A DNA stretch of 64,000 nt from Viscum album (taxonomy: Eukaryota > Streptophyta > Magnoliopsida > Santalales > Viscaceae): positions 1,540,656,868 through 1,540,720,867 of the forward strand of contig OY728122.1 of assembly GCA_963277665.1 (NCBI GenBank), given 5' to 3'. Made by a program: the position numbers and the translations under genes. Below, one piece after another: positions 46,058 to 58,223 of this stretch (position 1 is its first letter; each line of letters opens with the position of its first letter). The notes under the pieces are model-generated. The model was not told the origin of the DNA, did no database searches, and saw only the letters and a program-made list of their open reading frames with translations.

Positions 46058-48388
46058 ATGACTTATGCACATTCTGGTGCTCCTAACCTTGAGACTGAAC
46101 AAGTCTCTCAAGCTGCTGCTGCTGCGGCTGCTGCTGCTCCTGTAGCTCATGTTGTTGCTATTGCTGCTGCTGCTGCGGCTCCTGTTGCTCCTGCTGCGGC
46201 TCCTGCTGCTGCTCCTACTGCTGCGGCTCCTGCTACTCCTAGTGTTGAGGTCCAAAAACCATCAGCACATGCCGTTGATACCATTCCATATGAACATATA
46301 TATGATGTTCATATCAATGAAATGGTTTGTAATGAAGGACCAACCTCGCAGAAAACACAGGTGCGTCGTAGTTTGGCAGTGTTAGCCAAAATTCTTAAGG
46401 CGAACAGAAAAGGCATCAAATTTGAAGTCGGATGGAATGAATAAGGCCAACATGTAAATCCCAAAAAGGCTATGTTTAGTAGCTACATTGGAGTTGTCAC
46501 TCGGCAAAGCATGCTGATTGACATAGATTCATGGCACCATGTTGTGTCCGGACTGAAGGCTGTGATCTGGGAAGAAATTACGGTAACATTATGAATTTAT
46601 TTCTTTAATTTACTAGAAAATAAAATAATGAAACAATGTCTTACTCTTCTCAATCTCTTGCAGAGTACATTTATAGTAGACAATTCACACAAGGATTATT
46701 TACTAAGGCTTGCAGGAAAGATTCATCAAGATTTTCGCACTATTTTAACAAGATGTCACCTGAAAGATTCTAAAGGTAAAATAAACCTGCACCCACCCAT
46801 TGTCTACGCTCACCTGATATCCCAAGAAGCATGAGATGCATTTATTGGCCGCCGTGGGGATGAGAAGTTTCAGGTACATTGTGGGTGATAATACGTTGTT
46901 TTAGGATACTTGTATTCATCACTTTGATTGTCAATATTTCATTTATGAAACAGAAACTCTGTACTGAAAATAAGGAACGTGCATCAAAACCAACATACCC
47001 CTATCATAAAGAAAGGATGGGGTACACTTCATTATAAAAGAAAATGGAACGTATTTTAAATTTACAGTAATATTGTAAGGTGCTAATAAACAACATCATA
47101 ATTATCTTTCTATGTTTATATGTAGATTTATGAGTCTAAAACCTAATGCACTTCCATCCCATGTCATGTGCTATGGAAGGAGGAACATGTGAACAAAGAA
47201 GGGAAGTTAGTAGATGAGAACACACAGAAAGTGTGGGAAATATGTGTAAGTATGACACGACGATAAAAATATTTGTTTAAAATTGATATTACATAAAAAT
47301 AATTAGTTATTTTCCTCTATCCGACAGTCACAGGAATCAGTTACTCCTGTAGCGGATATAGACCTATTATCAACGGCTTTGAAGCAGCCAGAAAAATACG
47401 GTCGTGTCAGAGGTGCAGGGTTTGGGGTGACACCCCGAGTATATTTTGAGAAGAAGAAAAAATGGATGATACAGATGAAAAATTGGAACAAATGAGCGAA
47501 AAAATAGCAACCCTTGAAGAACGATTGCAATGGCAGGGATATTTGCTAGCAAATTTTATGGGTGGGAAGCAAAGGGAAGACACAACTCAGGAACAACAAG
47601 CGTGTGAACATCCCGCCCCACCCCCCACCATCTTTGAGGTGAGCCATTTTCCTCAAAGAACTGTCTTAGCTGTGGTAATCAATAGTCTAATAATTGTTCC
47701 CATGAAATGTGAATCAGACAAACACTGATAATTTTTCTGTACTGATCTTCTACAGGGTGATAATGATTGTGATTTATATCTTTCAACACCCACCTATCAC
47801 CTTATAGAAAGGGCTACAGTGTTTAATATCCCAGATGCCACACTGCATAATAGACCACTTCCTAAAGATCATCTAAAAGTGATGATTACTGTAGCTCATG
47901 AGCCAAATGCAGAGCTACCTATTCCACTTGATGATGATGATATTCATACGGTCGAAAAGGCTATTGGGACATTCATTGCATGGCCTTCACAACTTGTAAG
48001 AGTACATGCAGACAAAGAGGTATTTATTTCCTTTTTTTTCAAGCTAAACCCTTAACAATTAATGAAAAAAGGGTCTGAACCAATGATTGTTTTTATAGAC
48101 AGAGAAAGGGAAGGGGGTGACAAACATTGGCTCAAAACCATCTAAAGGATCGACCAACCGATCCCAAGGAGCTACTGAAAGCACAATAACACCACCTATT
48201 CTCTTTCCACATTTACTAGCATTGAATAATCATGTGGATATGAAGCTAAAATATGGTAGTAATCATATAGTGGTTTTCAAATAGAATATATACAGAGAGG
48301 AAAGTCAAGATTTCGTTGCTGCTGAAAATGTAAATGAGATCCTTGAAAACGGTTGGCTGGGCATCACATTTGTAAATGTATATATGAG
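46058..48388 (+). pseudogene. CACTA second gene, N-terminal part (Transposase_24-like)
   Basis: Exons inferred from GT/AG borders and coding sense are 46058-46582, 46664-46873, 46954-47050, 47126-47245, 47328-47638, 47756-48019 and 48099-48388. The start has a polyalanine and Pro stretch from a GCT repeat (46110-46240). Then come VRRSLAVLAKILKANRKGI, SYIGVVTRQSMLIDIDSW, QPEKYGRVRGAGFGVTP and a coiled coil DEKLEQMSEKIATLEERLQW. This is the layout of the TNPA-like protein of CACTA elements, which binds subterminal repeats. Stops at 46442, 46832, near 47030 and near 48282 break it. Confidence 0.78.
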
Positions 48389-48467
48389 GTATGTTTCCAT
48401 GAATTGATTTTCTAAAAGATGATCTAATGTGAAAATTATGACTAAATGCATTTTATACTATTGATAG

Positions 48468-49368
48468 ACGCATTTATGAAAAAGAGTTGAAGTAATTTTC
48501 CCATGATCCAAGATTTGGACTCGTTAGTCCTCATATCACATCAACACACCTAACAAAAATAGAGCTATCAAAAAGGGATGCAATAGTGAACGTCTTGCTG
48601 AAAACATTTGAAAGAAAGATTATAGATGACATACTTTTTCTAATACCAACCATGCAGGGGTAATAATCTACGATTAAAGAATATCAATTATATTTTCACT
48701 TCTTTTATTACTTATTCCCTTCTGTGTTTTTAGGAAACATTGGTTGCTAATTGCGGTGAACTTGGATACTCCAAAGATTTATTTTCTAGATTCAAAGCAA
48801 GGATATCCATCAAACCGACCACACATGATGGAGTTTGTGAATCTGTAAGACACCACATCTTAAGTTTTAGGTCTAAATATCAAGAAATATAATTTATATT
48901 ATCTTTTACTGAGGATTCTGTTATGATAGGTTGGTGTATCATTATCATCTAAAAAAAGGAATGAGGATAGGGGCCAAGCATAAGGAGGTGAGCAAGTACT
49001 ACGTCTGGACAAATATCAGGGTATATATAATAAAATTTCACTATCCAAACACATCTCAACACAAGTTACTTATTCTCCTAATGATTAATTTTTTTACAGT
49101 GTCCAAAACAAAAAAACGATAATGATTGTGGTTATTATGTTTGTAAATTTATGAAAGAGATTGTTTTTCATCAACAAACTAGCATCCCTAAAGAGGTATT
49201 TTCAAAAAAAAACTACTAGTTCATTTAAGTTATTTATTAATTAATTATTTTTATATTTTGCAGTACTACTCTGACTTCCAAAAATCCTCATACTCACAAG
49301 ATGATATAGATGTGTTCAGAAATGAGTGGGATGGATACTTGATGTCATATTGTACACAAATACAATGA
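48468..49368 (+). pseudogene. CACTA second gene, C-terminal Ulp1/C48 protease domain
   Basis: Exons inferred: 48468-48659, 48734-48844, 48930-49020, 49100-49195 and 49264-49368, all with GT/AG borders; the phase-2 junction 48659/48734 rebuilds G-K-H-W exactly. The C48 cysteine protease family cleaves SUMO or SUMO conjugates. Catalytic His is in GKHWLLIAV, Asp in IYFLDSKQ, Gln in CPKQKND and Cys in NDNDCGYYVCKF; all four are present. The gene ends MSYCTQIQ at 49366-49368. One stop is seen in this part (near 48493), upstream of the catalytic exons. It is continuous with the preceding exons, so it was a C-terminal fusion. Confidence 0.82.
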
Positions 49369-49540
49369 AGATCTGACTTGGGGACATGTACAATTGGTGG
49401 TCATTTTTGAGAGGGGTTAAGGGTATCAAAAGATGAAACATTGTTGTATGTAAATGTTCATAGGAAAATTGTAATTGTTATTAAATGAAACATCCTTTCT
49501 CCAATGATTCATTTTCCCATTTTAACAGATGATATGCACC
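49369..49540. other. 3' flank of the protease gene
   Basis: Short AT-rich stretch, probably the 3' untranslated region, before the satellite array. Confidence 0.5.
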
Positions 49541-52500
49541 AGAAACATGCAAGAATGCTAAACCACTCAATGGGTCTCTATTTTGTTTAAAATGGACATG
49601 ATTTTAAGTGAAAACAACAACTGATGTACGTAAATCCGACCAAACGCATTCAGATTGGGTTGATACTTTAGGAGAACGATCCACAGGTCCTTGGTGACGT
49701 GTAAGAGTCATCTTCACCTCAATCGGAGGCAAGGTGTGGCTGGTACAACTCAAAGGGTCTCTCTTTTGTTTAAAATGGACACAATTTTAATTGAAAACAA
49801 CAACTGACCTATGAAAATCAAACCAAACACATTAATATTTCCTTGATATTTTATAATAACTATCCAAGGGTCATTGGTGATGTGTACGAGTCAACCCCGC
49901 CTCAATACGAGGCACGGTATGGCCAGTACCACTCAAAGGGTCTCTATTTTGTTTAAAATAGACACGATTTTAAGTGAAAACAACAACTAATGTATGGAAA
50001 TCTGACTAAACACATTCATATTGGGTTGATACGTTAGTAGAACAATAAATGGGTCCTTGGTGATGTATAAGAGTAATCCCCGCCTCAATCCGAGTCACGG
50101 TGTGTCCGGTACCACTCAAAGGGTCTCTCTTTTGTTTAAAATGGACACAATTTTAATTGAAAACAACAACTGACCTATGAAAATCCAACCAAATGCATTC
50201 GGATTGACTTCATCCTTTATGAGAATGATCCAAGGGTCCTTGGTGATGTGTACGATTAATACTCTCCTCAATCCAAGGAACGGTGTGGACGGTACCACTC
50301 AAAGGGTCTCTATTTTGTTTAAAATGGACACGATTTTAAGTGAAAACAACAACTGACGTATAGAAATCCAACCAAACACATTCGGATTGTGTTGATCCTT
50401 TAGTAGAATGATACGCGGGTCCTTGGTGATGTGTATGAGTCATCCCCGCCTCAATATGAGTCATGGTGTGTCCGATACCACTCAAAGGGTCTCTCTTTTG
50501 TTTAAAATGGACACAATTTTAATTGAAAACAACAACTAACCTATGAAAATGTGACCAAAAACATTCTTATTTCCTTGATCTTTTATGATAACGATCCAAG
50601 GGTCCTTGTTGTTGTGTAATATTCATCCCCACCTCAATCCGAGGCACGGTGTGGCTGGTACCACTTAAAGGGTCTCTATTTTGTTTAAAATGGACACGAT
50701 TTTAAGTGAAAACAACAACTGACGTATGGAAATCCACCCAAACACATTAGGATTGTGTTGATACTTTAGGATAATGATCCAAAGGTCCTTTTAGACGTGT
50801 AAGAGTCATCCTCACCTCAATCCAAGGCATGGTGTGGATGCTATCACTCAAAGGGTCTCTTTTTTTTAAAATGGACACAATTTTAATTGAAAACAACAAC
50901 TGGGCTATGAAAATCTGACCAAACAAATTCGAATTGTCTTGATCCTTTAGGAGAACAAACTACAGGTCCTTTTTGATGTGTACGAGTCAACCCCGCCTCA
51001 ATATGAGGCACGGTGTGTCCGATAGCACTCAAAGGGTCTCTATTTTGTTTAAAATGGACACGATTTTAAGTGAAAACAACAACTGACATATGGAAATCTG
51101 AAAAAATGCATTCGGATTGGGTTTATACTTTAGGATAAAGATCCAAAAGTCCTTGGTGACATGTATGAGTCATCCCCGCATCAATTAGAGGCACGGTGTG
51201 GCTGGTACCACACGAAGGGTCTCTCTTTTGTTTAAAATGGACACACTTTTAAGTGAAAACAACAACTGAACTACGGAAATCTGACCTAACGCATTATGAT
51301 TACCTTGATACTTTAGGAGAACGATACAAGGGTCCTTAGTGACGTGTAAAAGTTATCCCTACCTCAATCTGAGGCACGGTGTGACCGTTATCACTCAAAT
51401 GGTCTCTCTTTTGTTTAAAATGGACACGATTTTAAGTGAAAACAACAACTGACGTATGGAAATCTGACCAAACGCATTCGTATTGTGTTTATACTTTAGG
51501 AGAATGATCCATGGGTCCTTTGAGATGTTTAAGAGTCATCCCCGCCTCAATCCGAGGCACGGTGTGGCTGGTACCACTCAAAGGGTCTCTCTTTTGTTTA
51601 AAAAGGACACAATTTTAATTGAAAACAACAACTCACCTATGAAAATCTGACCAAAAACATTCTTATTGCCTTGATATTTTATAAGAACGATAAAAGGGTC
51701 CTTGGTGACGTGTATGACTCAACCCTACCTCAATCCGAGGCACGGTGTGGCCGGTACCACTCAAAGGGTCTCTCGTTTGTTTAAAATGGACACGATTTTA
51801 AGTGAAAACAACAACTGATCTACGGAAATCCAAAAAAATGCATTTGGATTGTGTTGATACTTTAGGAGAACGATCAAAGGGTCCTTGGTGACATGTAAGA
51901 GTCATCCCCACCTCAATCAGAGGCACGGTGTAGCGGGTACCACTCAAAGGGTCTCTCTCTTTTTTAAAATGGACACGATTTTAAGTGAAAACAAAAACTA
52001 ACCTACGGAAATCTAACCAAAAGAATTTGGATTGCCTTTATCCTTTATAAAAATGATCCAAGGGTCCTTGTTGATGTTTATGAGTCAACCCCGCCTCAAT
52101 CAGAGGTATGGTGTGGTCAGTACCACTCAAAGTGTCTCTCGTTTGTTTAAAATGGACATGATTTTAAGTGAAAACAACAACTGACCTATGGAAATCTGAA
52201 CAAACGCATTCGGATTGTTTTGATACTTTAGGAGAACGATAAAAGAGTCCTTGGTGACGTTAATGAGTCATCCTCACCTCAATCCAAGGCATGGTGTGGC
52301 CGGTACCACTCAAAGGGTATCTCTTTTGTTTAAAATGGACACGATTTTAAGTGAAAACAACAACTGACCTTTGGAAATCTGACCAAATTCATTCGGATTG
52401 CCTTGATACTTTAGGATAACTATAAAAGGGTCCTTGGTGATGTGTATGAGTTATCCCTGCCTCAATCCGAGGCACAGTGTGGCCGGTACCACTCAAAGGG

Positions 52501-55195
52501 TCTCTCATTTGTTTAAAATGGACACGATTTTAAGTGAAAACAACAACTGACCTATGGAAATATGACCAAACGCATTAAGATTGTGTTGATAATTTAGTAT
52601 AATTATCCAGGGGTCCTTGGTGACATGTAAAATTAATTATTGACTCAATAAGAGGCACAGTGTGGCCGGTACCACTCAAAGGGTCTCTCTTTTGTTTAAA
52701 ATGGACACGATTTTAATTGAAAACAACAACCGACCTATGAAAATCCAACCAAACGCATTCGGATTGACTTGATCTTTTATAAGAATTATCCAAGGGTCCT
52801 TGTTGATGTGTAAAAGTCATACCTTCCTCAATCCAAGGCACGGTGTGGCTGATACCACTCAAAGGGTCTCTCTTGTTTGAAATGGACACGATTTTAAGTG
52901 AAAACAACAACTGACGTATAGAAATCTGACCAAACGCATTCATATTGTTTTGATACTTTAGGATAACGATCCAAGGGTCCTTTTTGATGTGTAAGAGTAA
53001 TCCCCGCCTCAATAAGAGGCACGGTGTGGCTGGTACCACTCAAAGGGTCTCTCTTGTTTAAAATGGATACAATTTTAAGTGAAAACAACAACTGACCTAA
53101 AGAAATCCAAACAAATGCATTAGGATTTCCTTGAAACTTTAGGATAATGATACAAGGGTCCTTGGTGACGTGTAAGAGTCATCCCTACCTCAATACGAGG
53201 CATGGTGTGGCCGGTACCACTCAAAGGGTCTCTCTTTTGTTTAAAATGAACACGATTTTAAGTAAAAACAACAACTGACGTACAGAAATCTGACCAAACA
53301 CATTCAGATTGTGTTGATCCTTTAGGAAAACTATACAATGGTCCTTTTTGACATGTAAGAGTCATCCCTGCCTTAATTTGAGGCACGGTGTGACCGATAC
53401 CACTCAAAGGGTCTCTCTTTTGTTTAAAATGGACACCATTTTAATTGAAAACAACAACTGACCTATGAAAATCTGAGCAAACACATTCTGATTGTGTTGA
53501 TCCTTTAGGAGAATGATCCAAGGGTTCTTTGTGACCTTTAAGAGTCATCCCCGACTCAATCCGAGGCACGGTGTGGCCGGTACCCCTCAAAGAGTCTCTC
53601 TTTTGTTTAAAATGGACATGATTTTAAGTGAAAACAACAACTGACCTAAGGAAATATAAACAAACGCATTAGGATTGTGTTGATCCTTTAGTAGAATGAT
53701 CCACGGGTCATTTGTGACATGTAAGAGTTAACCCCGCCTCAATATAAGGCACAATGTGACCGCTATCACTCAAAGGGTTTCTCTTTTGTTTAAAATGGAC
53801 ACAATTTTAATTGAAAACAAAAATTAACCTACTAAAATCCAACCAAACGCATTTGTATTGCCTTGATCTTTTATAATAATGATACAAGGGTCTTTGGTGA
53901 TGTGTAAAAGTCAACCTTGCCTCAATTTGAGGCACGGTGTGGTCGGTACCACTCAAAGGGTCTCTCTTTTGTTTAAAATGGACACGATTTTAAGTGAAAA
54001 CAACAAAAGACCTACGGAAATATGACCAAATGCATTTGGATTGTGTTGATCCTTTAGGAGAACAATCCAAGGGTTCTTTATGACATGTATGAGTCAACCA
54101 AACCTCAATCAGAGACACGGTGTGGCCACTATCACTCAAAGGGTCTCTCTTTTGTTTAAAATGGACACAATTTTAATTGAAAACAACAACTGACCTATGA
54201 AAATCTGACCAAACACATTTGTATTGCCTTGATATTTTATTATAATTATCCAAGGGTCCTTAGTGACGTGTAAAATTTAACCCTTCCTCAATATGAGGCA
54301 CGGTGTGGCCGGTACCACTCAAATGGTCTCTTTTTTTGTTTAAAATGGACACGATTTTAATTGAAAACAACAACTGACCTATGGAAATACGACCAAATGC
54401 ATTTGGATTGTGTTGATCCTTTAGGGGAATGATAAAAGGGTCCTTTTTGACATGTAAGAGTCATCCCCGCCTCAATACGAGGCACGGTGTGGCCGCTAGC
54501 ACTCAAAGGGTCTCTCTTTTGTTTAAAATGGACACAATTTTATTTGAAAACAACAATTGACCTATGAAAATCTGACCAAATGCATTCGGATTACCATGAT
54601 ATTTTATAAAAACGATAAAAGGGTCCTTGGTGACACGTAAGAGTCAACCCCGTTTCAATATGAGGCACGGTGTGGCCGGTACCACTCAAAGGGTCTCTAT
54701 TTTGTTTAAAATGGACACGATTTTAAGTGAAAACAACAACTGACCTACGGAAATTTGACCAAACACATTCGGATTATGTTGATCCTTTATGATAATGATA
54801 CAATGGTCCTTTGTGATGTGTATGAGTCATCGTTGCCTCAATCCGAGGCATGATGTTGCTGCTATCACTCAAACGGTCTCTCTTTTGTTTAAAATGGACA
54901 CAATTTTAATTGAAAACAACAACTGACCTACGAAAATCTGACCAAACGAATTCGGATTGTCTTGATCATTTAGGATAATGATCAAAGGGTCATTTATGAC
55001 GTGTAAGAGTCATCCCCACATCAATCCGAGGCACAGTGTGGCCGCTAGCACTCAAAGGGTCTCTCTTTTGTTTAAAATGGACACAATTTTAGTTGAAAAC
55101 AGTAACTGCCTATGAAAATCCAACCAAACGCATTCAGATTGCCTTGATATTTTATAAGAAAGATCCAAGGGTCCTTGGTGATGTATACGAGTCAA
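49541..55195. repeat. 183-bp satellite array, about 31 monomers
   Basis: A head-to-tail array with a period of 183 bp. Successive CAAAGGGTCTCT words lie at 49751, 49934, 50117 and 50300. Counting the AAATGGACAC..TTTTAA word gives 31 copies. Two monomer types, ACACGATTTTAAGTG and ACACAATTTTAATTG, alternate over much of the array (clearest at 49600-51060 and 53255-54170), giving a 366-bp higher-order unit. Stretches such as 51790-52523 are only of the first type. The period is 61 codons, so open frames of up to 108 codons appear on the minus strand; these are by-products. Confidence 0.95.
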
Positions 55196-55695
55196 CCCCA
55201 CCAACCCCCTGGACCTCCCCCACCCCCTGGACACCAATCCACCCCCTGGACACCCCCACCCCTCTGGACACCCCCACCCCCTATAAAGCCCCCCAACACC
55301 TTGAACACCAGCCCAACCCCCTGGAAATCCCCCCTGGACACCTATCTACCCCCTGGACCGCCCCCACCCCCTTGGACACCAATCCACCACCTGGACCCCC
55401 ACCCCTCTGGACACCCCCACCCCTTGTAAAGCCCCCCCGACACATTGGACACCAGCCCACCCCCTAGAAAGCCCCCCCGGACCCCAATCCAGCCCCTGGA
55501 CTGCCCCCACCCCCCTGGACACCAATCCACCCCTGGAAACCCCCACCCCTCAGGAAACCCCCCACCCCTCTGGACACCCCCACCCCCTGTAAAGCCCCCC
55601 CGACACCTTGGACACCAGCCCACCCCTGGAAAGCCCCCCTGGACACCCCCTACCCCCCCTTGGAGAGTCACCCCAAACCCTTGAACAGCCCCCCA
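55196..55695. repeat. C-rich minisatellite with G-quadruplex potential
   Basis: Built from CCCCTGGACACCCCCAC-like words. A longer unit of about 150-160 bp, marked by a TAAAGCCCCCC word near 55277, 55429 and 55590, is repeated three times. The minus strand has dense runs of three to five G with short spacers. Pro-rich and Gly-rich frames over it are artefacts. Confidence 0.9.
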
Positions 55696-55914
55696 ACCCC
55701 CTAAATTCTGAATTGAATTTTTTATGTACTTAATTAACTTATGAATTATGTGTTAATGGTTTATGGGTATACTTGTTGTATGGGGTATACTTGGTCTAAT
55801 TAGCTTATGATTGTATTAATTTTGTATGGGTATACTTGCTTTAATTAGCTTATTGAGATGTTTATTTTTTTTTTCAGGTGTTCGGGTGTGCTGGTGCAGA
55901 TTTTTTCATAGCAG
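55696..55914. other. AT-rich spacer in CACTA right arm
   Basis: Contains a short internal duplication of GGGTATACTTG (near 55766, 55785 and 55829). There is no gene. Confidence 0.5.
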
Positions 55915-56190
55915 TAGAGAGGGAATTTATCAGCGCTTTTTTAGCACTAATAAATAGTGCTTTTATGAGTGCTAAAAAAGCACTGATAAACTACACCTTT
56001 ATTAGCTCTAAAGAAGCGCTGATAAAGGATCAGTTTATCAGCGCTAAAGGAGCGCTGATAAAGGTTTCCTTTATGAGCGCCTTTTTAGCACTGATAAAGT
56101 ACCCCTTTATCAGCGCTAAGCTTTACAGTGCTTTTTTAGCGCTGTTAAAGCCCGTTTTTAGCGCTATTAATGCCCGTTTTTGTAGTAGTG
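55915..56190. repeat. CACTA right subterminal repeats and end
   Basis: About twelve copies of TTTATCAGCGCT/AGCGCTGATAAAG in both orientations, ending with the terminal inverted repeat. It mirrors the left arm at 38600-38800. Confidence 0.88.
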
Positions 56191-56705
<515 letters not shown>

Positions 56706-56913
56706 GTTTATTCATTTAATTTTATTTCTTCGTTTTAAATATTTCTTCATTTTTAGTATTTTTTAACTTATTCATTATTAGTATTTATGCATTTTTAATA
56801 TATATTCATTAAATATTTTTGTAATATATTCAATTTTGATAGTTATTTATACATTTTTAAATATTTATACATTTAATTAAATATTAATATTTTTAGTCGT
56901 TATTAAAAATTAT
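56706..56913. other. No gene seen: AT-rich
   Basis: T-rich DNA with repeated TTATTCATTTTTAATATT-like words. The same style continues at 57341-58223. Confidence 0.5.
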
Positions 56914-56928
56914 AAAGGTTAATAATTA
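56914..56928. repeat. SINE target-site duplication, left
   Basis: AAAGGTTAATAATTA, identical to 57326-57340. Confidence 0.8.
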
Positions 56929-57325
56929 GTTGTAAGCACCCTGTAATACTACATCTAAGGTTGGCGGTTCAAAACTCATTAGCTGCAGGTTACTATACTA
57001 GGGTACTGTATCAATGGAAGAACTGTGGTGGTGGATTCAATGTAGCATCCAGGGTACTGTAACAATATTATTCAACAGAGGGGCCTTTAGGCCAAAAAAT
57101 GGGCCTTTGAGACTAGAATTTGGCCTTCCATGCTCTAGGGCATTCGAACAATGATGAGTGGGCCTTGGGCTATGATGAAATAGACCTACAGGTCAGGTCC
57201 TACGGGCCATACTGTAATGGGATTTAATGCCCTTTGGGCCTATAATCCATGTTATGGGTTTTCTCTACAACAAAAAGAGGCCCTTTGTTTCAATAAATAA
57301 AATATCCTTTTGCCCAAACTTTAAA
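56929..57325 (+). mobile_element. tRNA-derived SINE candidate (397 bp)
   Basis: Flanked by a perfect 15-bp direct repeat in otherwise AT-rich DNA. The head has a B-box-like GGTTCAAAACT at 56966-56976 and a weak A-box-like word (TGTAAGCACCCTG). The body has GGTACTGTA words and a tail rich in GGGCCTTT words. These features, and their order, match the minus-strand insertion at 30681-31446. Confidence 0.65.
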
Positions 57326-57340
57326 AAAGGTTAATAATTA

Positions 57341-58223
57341 ATTATATTTTTTATATACAATCAATAAAATAAATACATCATTAATTAACAATAATAATAA
57401 TATTTATTTATTTATTTTTACATGTTTTCAATTCATGTAATTAATGTTATGAATTCACTTTTTAAAAATATTTCTGTAATTTATTCAATTTTTTATTCAT
57501 TTTTAATATTGTTTCATTTTTTCCATTTTTGATATTTATGAATTGTTAATATTTTTGTAATTTATTCATTTTTTACAATTTATACATATTTATTTACTAA
57601 GTTTTAATATTTTCAATATGTTTGTAATTTATTTGATTAATATTTATTCATTTTTATTTATTAAGTATTAATATTTTTAATATGTTTGAAATTTATATAA
57701 ATGATTTCTATAAATGTATTTTAATTTGAATTTTTTTGTATAGTCAATATAATTCATTTTAACAATTTTTTATTTATATAACTAGTAATATTTATTTATT
57801 CATTTTTTCTCATTTTTAAGTTTGTAATTCATGAATTAATGTTACAAATTTACTTTATTTTTTTTAATTTATTTGATTTTATTTTTTCATTTCTAATATT
57901 CTTTCATTTAATATTATTTATTCAATTTTAATATTTTTGGAATTTATTTGTTTTTTAATATTTATTTATATATATTTATTTACTATGTTTTAATATTTTA
58001 AATATATTTTTAATTTATATGATTAATATTTTTTCAATTTTATTTGATAAGTTGCAATGTTTTTAAATTGTATGAAATTTATATAATTAATTTCTTTAAA
58101 TTAATTTTTTATTTTTTTTAAATTTAAATAGTTAATATAATTTATTATTAATAATTTTTTTATTTATATAATTTATTCATTCATTATTCTTCATTTTTGT
58201 ATGTGATTACAATTCATATAATT
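57341..58223. other. No gene seen: AT-rich, TTTATT-type repeats
   Basis: About 0.9 kb of low-complexity DNA composed of variants of TTTATTCATTTTTAATATT. No frames or element ends were recognised. Confidence 0.6.

Larger units (their letters stand above)
38575..56190 (+). mobile_element. Large CACTA (En/Spm) transposon, 17.6 kb
   Basis: The terminal inverted repeats are CACTACTACAAAAACGGGCA at 38575 and its exact complement ending at 56190 (20 bp perfect), flanked by GTG on both sides. Subterminal repeats of the TTATCAGCGCT type lie at both ends. It carries a tnp2-type transposase pseudogene and a second gene with Transposase_24-like and Ulp1/C48 parts, both on the plus strand. It also contains an L1 fragment, a SINE, a 183-bp satellite array and a C-rich minisatellite. 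The ends look competent, but the transposase is broken. Confidence 0.95.

Noticed and set aside
46031..46255. Ser/Arg-rich minus-strand protein
   Set aside because: Antisense of the GCT (polyalanine) repeat in the CACTA second gene.
52713..53091. Open frames of 65-108 codons on the minus strand in the satellite array
   Set aside because: The 183-bp period equals 61 codons, so one frame can stay open over neighbours by chance. Other monomers break it.
55093..55684. Pro-rich (plus) and Gly-rich (minus) proteins
   Set aside because: Translation of a C-rich minisatellite; no start context, signal peptide or gene structure.
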